Shown in pieces: positions 15,571-26,439 of a stretch of DNA of 64,000 bases (within the stretch, counting starts at the first letter, position 1; every line of letters begins with the position of its first letter). The notes beneath the pieces are model-generated. The model saw nothing but the letters and a program-made list of their open reading frames with translations. It made no database searches and was not told the DNA's origin. The translations under genes and the position numbers were made by a program. Source of the DNA: Enterobacter ludwigii (lineage in GTDB: Bacteria > Pseudomonadota > Gammaproteobacteria > Enterobacterales > Enterobacteriaceae); contig NZ_CP017279.1 in NCBI RefSeq assembly GCF_001750725.1, positions 2,728,001 to 2,792,000 of the forward strand. The letters are read 5' to 3'.

Positions 15571-17129
15571 GCCGGTGGCTTACCGCTGATGTCATACACC
15601 ACACGGGAGATACCGTTCACTTCGTTGATAATGCGGTTAGAGACGCGGCCCAGGAAGTCGTACGGCAGGTGCGCCCAGTGCGCGGTCATGAAGTCGATGG
15701 TTTCTACCGCACGCAGGGAAACAACCCAGTCGTACTTACGGCCATCGCCCATCACGCCGACAGAGCGCACCGGCAGGAACACGGTGAACGCCTGGCTCAC
15801 TTTATTGTACAGGTCAGCTTTGTGCAGCTCTTCAATGAAGATAGCGTCCGCACGACGCAGCAGGTCGCAGTACTCTTTCTTCACTTCGCCCAGCACACGC
15901 ACGCCCAGACCTGGACCCGGGAACGGGTGACGGTAGAGCATGTCGTATGGCAGACCCAGTTCCAGGCCGATCTTACGTACTTCATCTTTGAACAGCTCAC
16001 GCAGCGGTTCAACCAGGCCCATCTTCATCTCTTTCGGCAGGCCGCCCACGTTGTGGTGAGATTTGATAACGTGTGCTTTACCGGTTGCGGAAGCCGCAGA
16101 TTCAATCACGTCAGGGTAGATGGTGCCCTGCGCCAGCCATTTAACGTCTTCCAGCTTCAGCGCTTCTTCATCGAACACTTCAACGAAGACGCGACCGATG
16201 ATTTTACGTTTCGCTTCCGGATCGTTCTCGCCGGCCAGCGCGTCGAGGAAGCGCTTCTCGCCTTCCACGTGAATGATGTTCAGACCGAAGTGGTCGCCGA
16301 ACATATCCATAACCTGCTGCGCTTCGTTCAGACGCAGCAGACCGTTGTCCACGAATACACAGGTCAGGTTTTTGCCGATTGCGCGGTGCAGCAGCATCGC
16401 GGTGACAGAGGAGTCAACACCGCCGGACAGGCCAAGGATCACTTTGTCATTGCCAACCTGCTGGCGGATACGCTCAACGGCGTCGTCGATGATTTTTGCT
16501 GGCGTCCACAGTGCTTCACACTGGCAGATATCACGCACGAAGCGTTCCAGCATGCGCATACCCTGACGGGTGTGGGTCACTTCCGGGTGGAACTGCACAC
16601 CGTAGAAGCGTTTTTCTTCGTTCGCCATAATCGCAAACGGGCAGTTATCGGTGCTGGCAACGGTCACAAAGTCAGACGGGATGGCGGTAACTTTGTCGCC
16701 GTGGCTCATCCACACGTCCAGCAGCGGTTTGCCGTCTGCGGTCAGGGAGTCTTCGATACCGCGAACCAGCGCGCTGTCGGTGACGACTTCAACCTGCGCG
16801 TAGCCAAACTCACGCTCGTTAGACCCTTCTACGTGGCCGCCCAGCTGCATGGCCATGGTCTGCATACCGTAGCAAACGCCGAATACCGGCACGCCCGCTT
16901 CAAACACGTACTGCGGTGCGCGTGGGCTGTTCTCTTCGGTGGTGCTTTCCGGGCCGCCGGACAGGATGATGCCGCTTGGATTGAATTCGCGAATCTGTGC
17001 TTCCGTGACATCCCATGCCCACAGTTCACAGTAAACGCCCAGTTCACGTACGCGACGCGCCACCAGTTGAGTGTACTGAGAACCAAAGTCCAGGATGAGA
17101 ATGCGATGTTTATGAATGTTTTCCGTCAT
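15552..17129 (-). CDS. guaA: GMP synthase (glutamine-hydrolysing)
   Basis: 525 residues, as in E. coli. It converts XMP to GMP using glutamine and ATP. The N-terminal class I amidotransferase has its nucleophile at C86 (FGVCYGMQ) and the partner His/Glu in QFHPEVTH. The ATP pyrophosphatase loop SGGVDSS is near residue 235, and a C-terminal dimerisation domain follows. It lies downstream of guaB in the guaBA operon, 67 bases apart. The gene is intact even though an island borders its 3' end. Confidence 0.98.
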   Translation of the reverse strand: MTENIHKHRILILDFGSQYTQLVARRVRELGVYCELWAWDVTEAQIREFNPSGIILSGGPESTTEENSPRAPQYVFEAGVPVFGVCYGMQTMAMQLGGHVEGSNEREFGYAQVEVVTDSALVRGIEDSLTADGKPLLDVWMSHGDKVTAIPSDFVTVASTDNCPFAIMANEEKRFYGVQFHPEVTHTRQGMRMLERFVRDICQCEALWTPAKIIDDAVERIRQQVGNDKVILGLSGGVDSSVTAMLLHRAIGKNLTCVFVDNGLLRLNEAQQVMDMFGDHFGLNIIHVEGEKRFLDALAGENDPEAKRKIIGRVFVEVFDEEALKLEDVKWLAQGTIYPDVIESAASATGKAHVIKSHHNVGGLPKEMKMGLVEPLRELFKDEVRKIGLELGLPYDMLYRHPFPGPGLGVRVLGEVKKEYCDLLRRADAIFIEELHKADLYNKVSQAFTVFLPVRSVGVMGDGRKYDWVVSLRAVETIDFMTAHWAHLPYDFLGRVSNRIINEVNGISRVVYDISGKPPATIEWE

Positions 17130-17196
17130 TGACGCTAATTCCGAGGCAAGTGAAACAAATACAGAGCGCCCGGCATGAGCCGGGCACGGAAATTTA

Positions 17197-18663
17197 TCAG
17201 GAGCCCAGACGGTAGTTCGGGGACTCTTTGGTGATCGTCACGTCGTGAACGTGGCTCTCCTGGATACCCGCACCGCTGATGCGTACGAATTCCGCTTTAG
17301 TACGCAGCAGGTCGATGGTACCACAGCCGGTCAGACCCATACAGGAGCGCAGGCCGCCCATCTGCTGGTGAATGATCTCTTTCAGGCGGCCTTTATAGGC
17401 AACGCGGCCTTCGATACCTTCCGGCACCAGTTTGTCAGCGGCGTTATCGCTCTGGAAGTAACGGTCGGAAGAGCCTTTGGACATCGCGCCCAGGGAGCCC
17501 ATACCACGGTATGATTTGTAAGAACGGCCCTGGTAGAGTTCGATTTCGCCCGGGGATTCTTCAGTACCGGCCAGCATGGAGCCAACCATGACGGCTGCAG
17601 CACCTGCAGCGATCGCTTTCGCGATGTCGCCAGAGAAGCGGATACCGCCGTCAGCGATAACCGGAATACCGGTACCTTCCAGCGCTTCAACCGCGTCGGA
17701 TACCGCGGTGATCTGCGGAACGCCTACGCCAGTCACGATACGGGTGGTACAAATAGAGCCAGGACCGATACCGACTTTCACCGCGCTGCAGCCTGCTTCA
17801 GCCAGTGCGCGAGCGCCTGCGCCCGTTGCAACGTTACCGCCGATGATCTGCAGGTCTGGGTATTTCGCACGGGTTTCACGAATACGTTGCAGAACGCCTT
17901 CGGAGTGGCCGTGAGAGGAGTCAATCAGCAGTACGTCAACGCCCGCAGCCACCAGCGCGTCAACACGCTCTTCGTTACCTGCACCTGCACCAACGGCAGC
18001 ACCTACGCGCAGACGGCCATGCTCGTCTTTACAGGCGTTAGGCTTACGTTCTGCTTTCTGGAAATCTTTAACGGTGATCATGCCCAGCAGGTGGAAGTTC
18101 GCGTCCACAACCAGTGCTTTCTCAACGCGCTTCTCGTGCATTTTAGCCAGCACGACGTCACGGGTTTCGCCTTCACGGACGGTTACCAGACGCTCTTTCG
18201 GGGTCATGTATACGCTGACAGGCTGGTTCAGGTCAGTCACGAAACGCACGTCACGGCCGGTGATGATGCCCACCAGTTCGTTATCTTCGGTGACAACCGG
18301 GTAACCGGCGAAACCGTTACGTTCGGTCAGGGCTTTCACTTCGTGCAGGGTGGTGGTTGGCAGAACGGTCTGTGGGTCAGACACGATGCCGGATTCATGT
18401 TTCTTCACGCGGCGAACTTCTTCAGCCTGACGCTCGATAGACATGTTTTTATGAATAAAGCCGATGCCACCTTCCTGTGCCAGGGCGATAGCCAGGCGCG
18501 CTTCAGTCACGGTGTCCATTGCCGCAGAGAGCATAGGAATGTTCAGGCGAATCGTTTTCGTCAACTGCGTGCTGAGATCGGCAGTATTCGGCAGAACGGT
18601 GGAATGAGCGGGAACGAGGAGGACGTCGTCAAACGTCAGTGCTTCTTTAGCGATACGTAGCAT
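17197..18663 (-). CDS. guaB: IMP dehydrogenase
   Basis: 488 residues from ATG 18663; a TTG two codons earlier is not needed. It oxidises IMP to XMP with NAD+, the committed step to GMP. The barrel contains the catalytic loop [11 protein letters not shown] with its active Cys, and a CBS-domain pair interrupts it at about 93-205. It ends in the flap region [15 protein letters not shown] and ESPNYRLGS. It is first in guaBA and divergent from xseA. Confidence 0.98.
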   Translation of the reverse strand: MLRIAKEALTFDDVLLVPAHSTVLPNTADLSTQLTKTIRLNIPMLSAAMDTVTEARLAIALAQEGGIGFIHKNMSIERQAEEVRRVKKHESGIVSDPQTVLPTTTLHEVKALTERNGFAGYPVVTEDNELVGIITGRDVRFVTDLNQPVSVYMTPKERLVTVREGETRDVVLAKMHEKRVEKALVVDANFHLLGMITVKDFQKAERKPNACKDEHGRLRVGAAVGAGAGNEERVDALVAAGVDVLLIDSSHGHSEGVLQRIRETRAKYPDLQIIGGNVATGAGARALAEAGCSAVKVGIGPGSICTTRIVTGVGVPQITAVSDAVEALEGTGIPVIADGGIRFSGDIAKAIAAGAAAVMVGSMLAGTEESPGEIELYQGRSYKSYRGMGSLGAMSKGSSDRYFQSDNAADKLVPEGIEGRVAYKGRLKEIIHQQMGGLRSCMGLTGCGTIDLLRTKAEFVRISGAGIQESHVHDVTITKESPNYRLGS

Positions 18664-18707
18664 GGGCAATATCTCTGACCTGGTGGGTGGTTAAATATTG
18701 CCGTGGC

Positions 18708-18734
18708 ATTATACAGAGCGTAACCGATTGCATC
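18708..18734 (-). promoter_or_regulatory. guaBA promoter with PurR-like box
   Basis: On the minus strand a TATAAT -10 (18713-18708) is preceded by ATGCAATCGGTTACGCT, which matches the E. coli guaB purine operator as I remember it. Binding of PurR there would repress the operon when purines are abundant. Confidence 0.65.
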
Positions 18735-18825
18735 CACACTTTTTTATAAAAAAACCTTGCACTCCCCTCTCAGCAGGTTACTATCGACTGAATAACTTGC
18801 TGATTTAGAATTTGATCCCGCTCAC

Positions 18826-20199
18826 ATGTTATCCACTCAATCCCCCTCAATTTTTACTGTCAGCCGCCTTAATCAGACGGTTCGTTTGCTGCTTGAGCAG
18901 GAAATGGGGCAGGTCTGGATCAGCGGTGAAATCTCTAACTTCACGCAGCCTTCATCTGGTCACTGGTACTTCACGTTAAAAGACGACACCGCTCAGGTGC
19001 GCTGTGCAATGTTCCGCAACAGCAACCGCCGCGTGACGTTTCGCCCTCAGCATGGTCAGCAGGTTCTGGTTCGTGCCAATATCACCCTGTATGAGCCGCG
19101 CGGCGATTACCAAATCATCGTCGAAAGTATGCAGCCTGCGGGCGAAGGTGTGTTGCAGCAGAAGTACGAGCAGCTAAAAGACAAACTCTCGCAAGAGGGT
19201 CTGTTCGATCAGCAGTTCAAAAAACCGCTCCCTTCACCTGCCCACTGCGTTGGGGTGATTACGTCAAAAACCGGGGCGGCACTGCACGACATACTTCATG
19301 TCCTCAAACGCCGCGACCCGTCCCTGCCCGTTATCATCTACCCGACCGCTGTTCAGGGTGATGACGCACCGGGTCAGATTGTCCGCGCCATTGAACTTGC
19401 AAACGCACGTCAGGAATGCGACGTGCTGATTGTCGGGCGTGGCGGCGGTTCGCTGGAAGACCTGTGGAGCTTTAACGACGAACGCGTGGCACGGGCCATT
19501 TTCGCAAGCCAGATCCCGGTCGTCAGCGCCGTCGGCCACGAAACGGACGTGACGATAGCTGATTTTGTGGCGGATTTACGCGCGCCAACGCCCTCCGCAG
19601 CCGCGGAAGTGGTGAGCCGCAATCAGCTGGAGCTGCTGCGTCAGCTGCAGAATGGTCGGCAACGTCTGGAAATGGCGATGGACTATTTCCTGGCCAACCG
19701 GTCGCGCCGGTTTACCCAGCTTCATCATCGCCTGCAACAGCAGCACCCGCAATTGCGGCTGGCCCGTCAGCAAACCGTGCTGGAGCGTCTGCGTCAGCGA
19801 ATGAACGTCGCACTGGATATTCAGCTCAAGCGCGCGGTCTCGCGCCAGCAGCGTATTACTCAGCGCCTGAACCAGCAGAACCCACAGCCAAAGATTTATC
19901 GCGCGCAAACGCGTATCCAACAGCTTGAGTATCGACTGGCAGACACTATCCGCGCACGTCTTAGCACCACACGTGAACGCTTTGGCAACGCCGTGACCCA
20001 CCTCGAGGCGGTCAGCCCGCTCTCGACGCTGGCACGAGGCTATAGCGTAACGACCGCCACCGACGGTAAAGTGCTGAAGCAAACGAAGCAGGTGAAAGCC
20101 GGAGATGTTCTCACCACCCGTCTGTCAGACGGCTGGGTGGAGAGCGAAGTGAAAGAGATTAAACCGGTGAAAAAAACGCGCCAGCGAAAAACCGGATAA
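18826..20199 (+). CDS. xseA: Exodeoxyribonuclease VII large subunit
   Basis: 457 residues. The N-terminal OB-fold ([10 protein letters not shown]...[18 protein letters not shown]) is followed by the catalytic core with [30 protein letters not shown] and [18 protein letters not shown] long coiled-coil rich in Gln and Arg and a short C-terminal segment complete it. With XseB it degrades single-stranded DNA to oligonucleotides in the cytoplasm. Divergent from guaB, as in E. coli. Confidence 0.97.
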   Translation: MLSTQSPSIFTVSRLNQTVRLLLEQEMGQVWISGEISNFTQPSSGHWYFTLKDDTAQVRCAMFRNSNRRVTFRPQHGQQVLVRANITLYEPRGDYQIIVESMQPAGEGVLQQKYEQLKDKLSQEGLFDQQFKKPLPSPAHCVGVITSKTGAALHDILHVLKRRDPSLPVIIYPTAVQGDDAPGQIVRAIELANARQECDVLIVGRGGGSLEDLWSFNDERVARAIFASQIPVVSAVGHETDVTIADFVADLRAPTPSAAAEVVSRNQLELLRQLQNGRQRLEMAMDYFLANRSRRFTQLHHRLQQQHPQLRLARQQTVLERLRQRMNVALDIQLKRAVSRQQRITQRLNQQNPQPKIYRAQTRIQQLEYRLADTIRARLSTTRERFGNAVTHLEAVSPLSTLARGYSVTTATDGKVLKQTKQVKAGDVLTTRLSDGWVESEVKEIKPVKKTRQRKTG

Positions 20200-20271
20200 T
20201 TCTTCGTCGGTTACAAACTATACTGCTGCTATTCCCTTTTATCTGGCCTTGCCCGAACTAAGGAGAGCAGC

Positions 20272-21291
20272 ATGTCTTATCTTCACAGCGTCATTCCCCC
20301 CTATATTCTTCGTCGCATTATCGAAAGTGGCTCTGAGCCGCAGCAGCGCTGCGCCCGTCAGACATTAACGCATGTGCAAACGCTCATGGCGCATATGCCG
20401 GGCAAACCCGCCGCGCCGCACGTCAATAAAGCCGGTCAACTGGAGCGTGATATTTACGATGCCAGACAGACGCAGGAGCTGCCGGGTACCCAGGTGCGTT
20501 ATGAGGGCCAGCCGTCAAATGGCGATGTGGCCGTTGATGAAGCCTACAATTATTTGGGGGTCACCCATGATTTCTTCTGGAAAATGTATCAGCGCGATTC
20601 GCTTGATAATAAAGGCCTGATCCTGACCGGTACCGTGCACTATGGCCGGGAATATCAGAACGCCTTCTGGAATGGTCAGCAGATGGTCTTTGGTGATGGC
20701 GACGGCGAAATATTTAACCGCTTTACTATTGCCATTGACGTCGTGGCCCACGAGCTAAGCCACGGTGTCACCGAGACCGAAGCCGGGCTTATCTATTTTG
20801 AGCAGTCTGGCGCGCTAAATGAATCATTGTCAGATGTATTTGGCTCGCTGGTCAAACAGTACCACCTCAAACAGACCGCCGATGAAGCCGACTGGCTGAT
20901 TGGTGAGGGGCTGCTGGCAGACGGTATTAACGGCAAAGGGCTGCGCTCCATGTCAGCGCCCGGCACCGCCTATGACGATCCTCTGCTCGGTAAAGACCCG
21001 CAGCCTGGGCACATGAAAGACTTTATCAAAACGCGCGAAGACAACGGCGGCGTACACCTGAATTCAGGTATTCCCAACCGGGCGTTTTATCTGGCCGCGA
21101 AGGCGATTGGGGGTCATGCCTGGGAAAAAGCGGGATATGCCTGGTACGACACAGTTTGCGACCGTCACCTGGCGCAAGATGCCGATTTTGAGGCCTTCGC
21201 AAAACTGACGGTTGCCCACGGCGAGAAACGGTCCGGTGGCGACGTGGCGGCTGCGATAAAACAAGCCTGGGAACAGGTGGGAGTGCTGTAA
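20272..21291 (+). CDS. M4 metalloprotease of the protealysin type
   Basis: 339 residues, no signal peptide. The zinc site is HELSH at 160-164, with the third ligand E184 in GALNESLSDVFG. A short precursor begins with a PPYILRRI segment, the protealysin-type propeptide motif, in place of the long thermolysin propeptide. The C-terminal catalytic His is in GGVHLNSGIPNRAFY. Protealysin-like enzymes of Serratia and Enterobacter act in or from the cytoplasm and have been linked to cleavage of actin and other host proteins. The next gene, with no gap, encodes its probable inhibitor. E. coli K-12 lacks this pair. Confidence 0.9.
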   Translation: MSYLHSVIPPYILRRIIESGSEPQQRCARQTLTHVQTLMAHMPGKPAAPHVNKAGQLERDIYDARQTQELPGTQVRYEGQPSNGDVAVDEAYNYLGVTHDFFWKMYQRDSLDNKGLILTGTVHYGREYQNAFWNGQQMVFGDGDGEIFNRFTIAIDVVAHELSHGVTETEAGLIYFEQSGALNESLSDVFGSLVKQYHLKQTADEADWLIGEGLLADGINGKGLRSMSAPGTAYDDPLLGKDPQPGHMKDFIKTREDNGGVHLNSGIPNRAFYLAAKAIGGHAWEKAGYAWYDTVCDRHLAQDADFEAFAKLTVAHGEKRSGGDVAAAIKQAWEQVGVL

Positions 21292-21642
21292 ATGCAGGTT
21301 CCGGAACTCACAGATGACGCCGTCGTTGAGCTGGCCCGGGAAGGCGGCGTCGCTTTTATTCCTAAGCTAAGCGGCCAACGCACCATTACGCTTTCGTCAC
21401 TCAACGAGGCCCAGCGTCAGCGCGTGGTAAACATCCTGGAGCAGGCATTTCCACGCGGCCAGCCGCCGGGTGAACCCACCTCGCCAGGGAGTGGCGATCA
21501 GCGTTATTTTCGCATCCAGATAATCTGGACTCAGCACAATCAGGCCCAGTACACCGATATGATTGTGCTGGTGCCTGAGCAGGAAGCCCCTGAGTCGCTG
21601 GTCGAGCTGTGGCAGAAAGGCGAAGGCTGCGTGTGTGATTAA
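21292..21642 (+). CDS. Emfourin-type inhibitor of M4 protease
   Basis: 116 residues; the ATG follows the protease stop directly (TAAATG). It resembles emfourin, the protein inhibitor encoded beside protealysin in Serratia proteamaculans: an N-terminal VELAREGGVAFIPKLSGQRTI segment, a helix LNEAQRQRVVNILEQAF, and the strand pair RYFRIQIIW / YTDMIVLVPE. Co-expression would keep the cytoplasmic protease silent. The stop codon overlaps that of the convergent yfgJ. Confidence 0.8.
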   Translation: MQVPELTDDAVVELAREGGVAFIPKLSGQRTITLSSLNEAQRQRVVNILEQAFPRGQPPGEPTSPGSGDQRYFRIQIIWTQHNQAQYTDMIVLVPEQEAPESLVELWQKGEGCVCD

Positions 21643-21860
21643 GCCTCAGCCGGGACAAACTCCACGCGCTTTTTCGAAATCAGGCCGTGGCCGTTCTGGC
21701 AGAAATAATCCACCGCACCGCAGGCTTTTAAGACCTGGAGTGGCTGATGACACTCCGGGCAGCGGGCTTCGAGCGCGATATCCTTATCGCAGTGCTCACA
21801 GTGGGCGACGCCATTTTGCACTTCAAGCTCTGCGTGGCAATCCGGGCAGGTAATCGACAT
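21639..21860 (-). CDS. yfgJ: YfgJ zinc-ribbon protein
   Basis: 73 residues from ATG 21860; the longer upstream frame is not homologous. It has three Cys pairs (CPDC, CEHC, CPEC) and the conserved C-terminal block LKACGAVDYFCQ and GHGLISKKRVEF, nearly identical to E. coli YfgJ. Zinc binding is expected; its role is unknown. The 3' end overlaps the convergent emfourin gene by four bases. Confidence 0.92.
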   Translation of the reverse strand: MSITCPDCHAELEVQNGVAHCEHCDKDIALEARCPECHQPLQVLKACGAVDYFCQNGHGLISKKRVEFVPAEA

Positions 21861-21912
21861 GATGACTCCTTTGCTGGGCATTCTGTAATACGTTGATATT
21901 AACACGCAGCAC

Positions 21913-22947
21913 TCAGTGCGGGCCACGCAGCTGTTGCTGTAAGGTCAGCAGCAGTTCTACTTCCGCCATTCGACGGCGTGTCGTCCGGCTCACTTCTTCC
22001 GGGTCACATTCGAACAGACTTTTCTGCCCCAGAATGCGCTCTGCCAGGCAGTGCGTATAAATCGTGCCTGGAATATGCCAGCGCTGAACCCGATCGCCGT
22101 CCGTCAGCACGAGCACATCTTCTGCTCCGTGACGATCGTGGCTTATGACGCGCCCGTCATGCAGATACAGCCGTAACCCTTTTTGCCCGCCTGACGGTCC
22201 CGCATATTTGTTGAGCCAAATCTCCACCGGAATGCCACTAAGCTGCCCGCGAAGATGAGCGCTGCCCTCTGCCGTGGTGAGATCGCCCTGTTTGATCTCA
22301 CGCCCAAGCCGGTCAGTAGCGGCCACCACCTGCAGCGTCATATCATCCCCGCCCCCCAGATAACGCACCGTTTCACGCAGCATCGCCAGCACATGCGTGC
22401 CGATGTCCAGGATAACGCCGTCAGGATGGCGAAGCGTGCGGGTGTCCACTTCACCCGTCGCGAAGTTAAGCGCGACAGGTTCTCCTTTTGCGTTAAACCC
22501 GCTCGGTTCCTGCAAAAAACCGTCAATTCTGGCGATATCAGCAAAAGTCCCGATCAGCCCAAGCTGAACCGTTGCGAGGCGCGCCATCCAGTGGTCAAGT
22601 GCGAGCACACGGGACGCCGCACCGGGCAACGCCAGCAGTCTGTTCAGTTTTTCGAGCTGCGAGAGCGTGGCGACGATGGGTTTTTCAACCACGATCCGCG
22701 CCACAGGAGACGCCAGGGCGTACTCCAGCACCTCAAGATGCTGCAGAGAAACCGTGGTAATAAACAGGGTATCAAGAGGATGCGAGAGAAGTTCGGTGAG
22801 AGAGGCGCAGCGCGTTACGCCTTCAGGGTGCCTGCCAGGCTGAACATCAAAACCCAGGCAGTGCAGTGAATCGCCATACAGATTGTGTAGTGCGGGTAAA
22901 TAAGCGGTTTCCACCACCGCGCCAAGCCCAACAAACCCTAACAGCAT
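21913..22947 (-). CDS. Gfo/Idh/MocA-family NAD(P)-dependent oxidoreductase
   Basis: 344 residues. The N-terminal Rossmann fold starts MLLGFVGLGAVVETAYLPAL, and the family motif VVEKPIV is near residue 90. The C-terminal sheet domain contains DIGTHVLAML, with the expected His. The substrate is unknown: sugar or inositol-type alcohols are usual for the family. It is downstream of a POT-family transporter on the same strand. Absent at this locus in E. coli K-12. Confidence 0.85.
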   Translation of the reverse strand: MLLGFVGLGAVVETAYLPALHNLYGDSLHCLGFDVQPGRHPEGVTRCASLTELLSHPLDTLFITTVSLQHLEVLEYALASPVARIVVEKPIVATLSQLEKLNRLLALPGAASRVLALDHWMARLATVQLGLIGTFADIARIDGFLQEPSGFNAKGEPVALNFATGEVDTRTLRHPDGVILDIGTHVLAMLRETVRYLGGGDDMTLQVVAATDRLGREIKQGDLTTAEGSAHLRGQLSGIPVEIWLNKYAGPSGGQKGLRLYLHDGRVISHDRHGAEDVLVLTDGDRVQRWHIPGTIYTHCLAERILGQKSLFECDPEEVSRTTRRRMAEVELLLTLQQQLRGPH

Positions 22948-23012
22948 CTTCTACCTCGTCGAGTAAATTACCGGGGCAAACGCCTGCCCCGGTATCGACG
23001 AGCGAGGCGTTA

Positions 23013-24554
23013 TCAGGCGTTAGCGGCCGGTTTAGTCTGCGCATTTTCCAGCATGCGACGTACCGGAACAATGAGGACGATCAGCACCGCGGCACAAATC
23101 AGCAGCGCGATGGAGCAACGTGCGAAGAGATCCGGCAGCATATCTAGCTGGTCGGCCTTCACGTGACCGCCAATCAGACCTGCCGCCAGGTTGCCCAGCG
23201 CACTTGCGCAGAACCACAGGCCCATCATCTGCCCACGCATTCTTTCCGGTGCCAGCAGCGTCATGGTCGCCAGACCAATCGGGCTCAGGCACAGTTCCCC
23301 CAGCGTCAGCATCAAAATGCTCCCCACCAGCCAGAATGGCGACACGCCCGCGCCACCGTTATTCAGTACGTTCTGCGCAGCCAGCATCATCAGACCAAAG
23401 CCTGCGGCGGCACACAAAATACCAATAACAAACTTGGTGATACTGCTCGGACGAATGTTCATGCTGGCAAGTTTCGGCCAGGCCCAGCTGAATACCGGTG
23501 CCAGCAGGATGATGAACAGGGCGTTAATCGACTGGAACCATACCGCCGGGATTTCGAAACCACCGATCATGCGGTTAGTGTAGTCGTTGGCAAAGAGGTT
23601 GAATGACGTTGGCTTCTGCTCGAAGGCGGACCAGAAGAACGCAGCGGAGACCAGCAGAATAAAACAGACCAGAAGTCTGGCACGCTCTTTACGATTCAGG
23701 CCCGCAAAAAGGAACAGGTAGATAAAGTAGAGGGCAACGGACGCCGCAATCACGTAAACCAGCACGCTGGCTACCGCAACCGGGTTAATCACAATCACAC
23801 CCTGCGCGATCAGCGTAACGATAACCGCCACACCCACAGCCAGCGCCAGCAACCATGCGCCTACGCCGTTTCTTTTCACCACCGGGCTGTTCCAGGTCGA
23901 GTCCAGCCCCACTTCGCTGTCATAGCGTTTCATTGCCGGAACGGCAAACACGCGGAAGATGATCAGGGCAACCAGCATCCCGATGCCACCAATGCCGAAG
24001 CCCCAGTGCCAGCCGTGAGATTTAATCAGCCAGCCGGAAATCAGCGGCGCGATAAACGAGCCCATGTTGATGCCCATGTAGAACAGCGAGAAACCGCCGT
24101 CACGACGCGCATCGCCTTTTTTGTACAGCGTCCCCACCATGACCGAGATACAGGTCTTAAACAGACCAGAACCGAGCACGATGAACATCAGGCCGATAAA
24201 GAACAGGTTATCGCCCATGATGGCCGAGAGCGCAATCGACAGGTGGCCGAGCGCAATCAGGATGGATCCGTACCAGACGGCTTTCTGCTGGCCGAGCCAG
24301 TTATCCGCCAGCCAGCCACCCGGCAGTGCGGCCAGGTACATGGTGCCGGCAAAGATGCCCACAATTGCCGACGCGTTTTCACGTGCCAGCCCCATCCCGC
24401 CGTCATACACGGTGGCGGCCATAAACAGGATCAGTAATGGGCGAATGCCGTAAAACGAGAAACGTTCCCACATCTCGGTAAAGAACAGCGAACCGAGCGG
24501 ATAAGGGTGGCCGAAGAACGTTCGGCTTTCTTTTTGATTAACAGAGGATTGCAT
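23013..24554 (-). CDS. POT-family proton-dependent oligopeptide transporter
   Basis: 513 residues with about 14 hydrophobic segments. The POT signature ExxER is in FFTEMWERFSFYG, and the second signature GSGLFKTCISVMVGTLY, GGFSLFYMGINMGSF follows. It belongs with DtpA-D, inner-membrane di/tripeptide-proton symporters, but is not clearly orthologous to one, so no symbol is given. It is a single gene upstream of the oxidoreductase; 66 bases separate them. Confidence 0.88.
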   Translation of the reverse strand: MQSSVNQKESRTFFGHPYPLGSLFFTEMWERFSFYGIRPLLILFMAATVYDGGMGLARENASAIVGIFAGTMYLAALPGGWLADNWLGQQKAVWYGSILIALGHLSIALSAIMGDNLFFIGLMFIVLGSGLFKTCISVMVGTLYKKGDARRDGGFSLFYMGINMGSFIAPLISGWLIKSHGWHWGFGIGGIGMLVALIIFRVFAVPAMKRYDSEVGLDSTWNSPVVKRNGVGAWLLALAVGVAVIVTLIAQGVIVINPVAVASVLVYVIAASVALYFIYLFLFAGLNRKERARLLVCFILLVSAAFFWSAFEQKPTSFNLFANDYTNRMIGGFEIPAVWFQSINALFIILLAPVFSWAWPKLASMNIRPSSITKFVIGILCAAAGFGLMMLAAQNVLNNGGAGVSPFWLVGSILMLTLGELCLSPIGLATMTLLAPERMRGQMMGLWFCASALGNLAAGLIGGHVKADQLDMLPDLFARCSIALLICAAVLIVLIVPVRRMLENAQTKPAANA

Positions 24555-24808
24555 AATTCTCCCAGGAAGGTATGTGTCGTGCTTGTAAACACCAGCATGT
24601 ACGCCGGCCAGTTACGTATCTGACCGATTTTTTACATGCGGCGAAAAGTTAGTTAACCATTTGATAACCAGTCGCTAGTTTTGTCTAGTACCGGACCCTG
24701 GACTTTAAGATGAAAATTCGATGATTGTCTACTTTCTTAGATTTAAACTTGGTTAAAAGTGAATAGTGATTGACATCACACAGAGAGGACTGGCGGTATG
24801 AGCGGGCG
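24555..24808. other. Upstream region of the POT transporter
   Basis: An AT-rich stretch between the transporter start and the der terminator. No coding region is visible; it presumably holds the transporter promoter, but no box stands out enough to call. Confidence 0.4.
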
Positions 24809-24836
24809 AAAAAAAGCCCGCGATCAACGCGGGCTT
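24809..24836 (-). terminator. Terminator after der
   Basis: Reading leftwards, AAGCCCGCG-loop-CGCGGGCTT is followed by a T-run (A at 24809-24815). It lies 19 bases past the der stop and ends the rodZ-to-der transcript. Confidence 0.85.
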
Positions 24837-24854
24837 CAGAAAGAACGGCAAAGC

Positions 24855-26327
24855 TTATTTGCTTTTCTTAATGTGTTTAATTAAACGCTTACGCTTACGC
24901 ATCTGGTTTGGCGTCAGGGTATTGCGCTTGTTGGCGAACGGGTTCTCCCCTTCCTTGAACTGGATACGGATTGGCGTGCCCATTACGTCCAGTGATTTAC
25001 GGAAGTAGTTCATCAGATAGCGCTTGTAGGAATCCGGCAGGTCTTTAACCTGGTTGCCGTGAATCACCACGATTGGTGGGTTATAACCCCCGGCGTGAGC
25101 ATATTTCAGCTTCACGCGACGACCACGCACCAGCGGCGGCTGATGGTCTTCTGCTGCCATGTTCATGATACGGGTCAGCATGGCGGTGCTCTGACGACGG
25201 GTGGAGCTGTCGTACGCTTCACGCACGGACTCAAACAGATTACCTACACCGCTGCCGTGTAACGCAGAGATAAAGTGCACGCGAGCAAAGTCGATAAAGC
25301 CCAGACGGAAGTCGAGCGTCTCTTTCACCTGCTCTCTCACCTCATTACTCAGGCCATCCCATTTGTTGACCACGATAACGAGTGAGCGCCCACTATTCAG
25401 AATGAAGCCGAGCAGAGAAAGGTCCTGATCGGAGATACCTTCGCGTGCATCGATGACCAGCATGACCACGTTGGCATCTTCAATCGCCTGCAGGGTTTTG
25501 ATAACGGAGAATTTTTCCACCACATCGGTGATTTTCCCTCGCTTACGTACGCCTGCGGTATCAATGAGCACATACTCACGCTCATCGCGCTGCATCGGGA
25601 TATAAATACTGTCGCGGGTGGTGCCCGGCATGTCGTAAACGACCACACGCTCTTCGCCGAGGATACGGTTAGTAAGTGTAGACTTACCTACGTTTGGACG
25701 GCCCACGATAGCCAGTTTGATCGGCAGATCCTGCGGGTTGAAGTCGTCTTCAGGCTCTTCCTCGCCCGCTTCGCCGTCTTCGAACTGCGCCCAATATTCG
25801 GCGTCTTCATCGATCTCTTCCGGCGGGTTAACTTCATCAACCCACGGCAGCAGAACGGTTTCCAGCAGGCTGGTCACGCCACGGCCATGAGATGCCGCAA
25901 TCGGGTAGATTTCGCCCAGACCTAAGGACCAGAAATCCGCAACCGCCTGGTCTGCATCAATACCGTCAGTTTTGTTCGCCACCAGGAAAGTGGGTTTTTC
26001 ACGCGAGCGCAGATGTTTCGCAATAGCGGAGTCCGCCGGCATCAGGCCTGCGCGAGCGTCCACCATAAACAGAACCACGTCAGCTTCTTCAATCGCCAGC
26101 AGCGACTGTTCCGCCATGCGGGTTTCAACACCATCTTCTGTCCCGTCAATACCACCGGTATCAATACAGATGAACTCGCGTCCTTCTACTTCTGCACGAC
26201 CGTACTTACGGTCACGCGTCAGCCCCGGGAAATCCGCAACCAGCGCATCACGGGTGCGTGTTAAACGGTTAAAAAGAGTGGATTTTCCAACGTTAGGGCG
26301 CCCGACAAGCGCGACCACAGGTACCAT
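24855..26327 (-). CDS. der: Ribosome-assembly GTPase Der (EngA)
   Basis: 490 residues from ATG 26327, the E. coli length. It has two consecutive GTPase domains, each with GRPNVGKST (near residues 8 and 208), and D-x-x-G motifs DTGGI and DTAGV. NKTD and NKWD follow. An acidic linker separates the domains. A C-terminal KH-like domain ends in the basic [13 protein letters not shown]. Der is essential for 50S subunit maturation. It is last in the rodZ-ispG-hisS-yfgM-bamB-der run. Confidence 0.98.
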   Translation of the reverse strand: MVPVVALVGRPNVGKSTLFNRLTRTRDALVADFPGLTRDRKYGRAEVEGREFICIDTGGIDGTEDGVETRMAEQSLLAIEEADVVLFMVDARAGLMPADSAIAKHLRSREKPTFLVANKTDGIDADQAVADFWSLGLGEIYPIAASHGRGVTSLLETVLLPWVDEVNPPEEIDEDAEYWAQFEDGEAGEEEPEDDFNPQDLPIKLAIVGRPNVGKSTLTNRILGEERVVVYDMPGTTRDSIYIPMQRDEREYVLIDTAGVRKRGKITDVVEKFSVIKTLQAIEDANVVMLVIDAREGISDQDLSLLGFILNSGRSLVIVVNKWDGLSNEVREQVKETLDFRLGFIDFARVHFISALHGSGVGNLFESVREAYDSSTRRQSTAMLTRIMNMAAEDHQPPLVRGRRVKLKYAHAGGYNPPIVVIHGNQVKDLPDSYKRYLMNYFRKSLDVMGTPIRIQFKEGENPFANKRNTLTPNQMRKRKRLIKHIKKSK

Positions 26328-26439
26328 GTTTGAAGCCTCATAAAATTCAAATAAACGTCGCATTTGCGGCGTTTTTAAAAATGTCAAAACGGCTCCTGAG
26401 TGAACAGGAGCCGTTTAGTATACTACAACCGCTGGGTAA

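Noticed and set aside
15537..17132. Long open frame of 531 codons on the + strand opposite guaA, with similar long frames opposite guaB, glyA, pepB and iscS
   Set aside because: Shadows of highly biased coding sequence on the other strand; no ribosome sites and protein composition typical of antisense frames.
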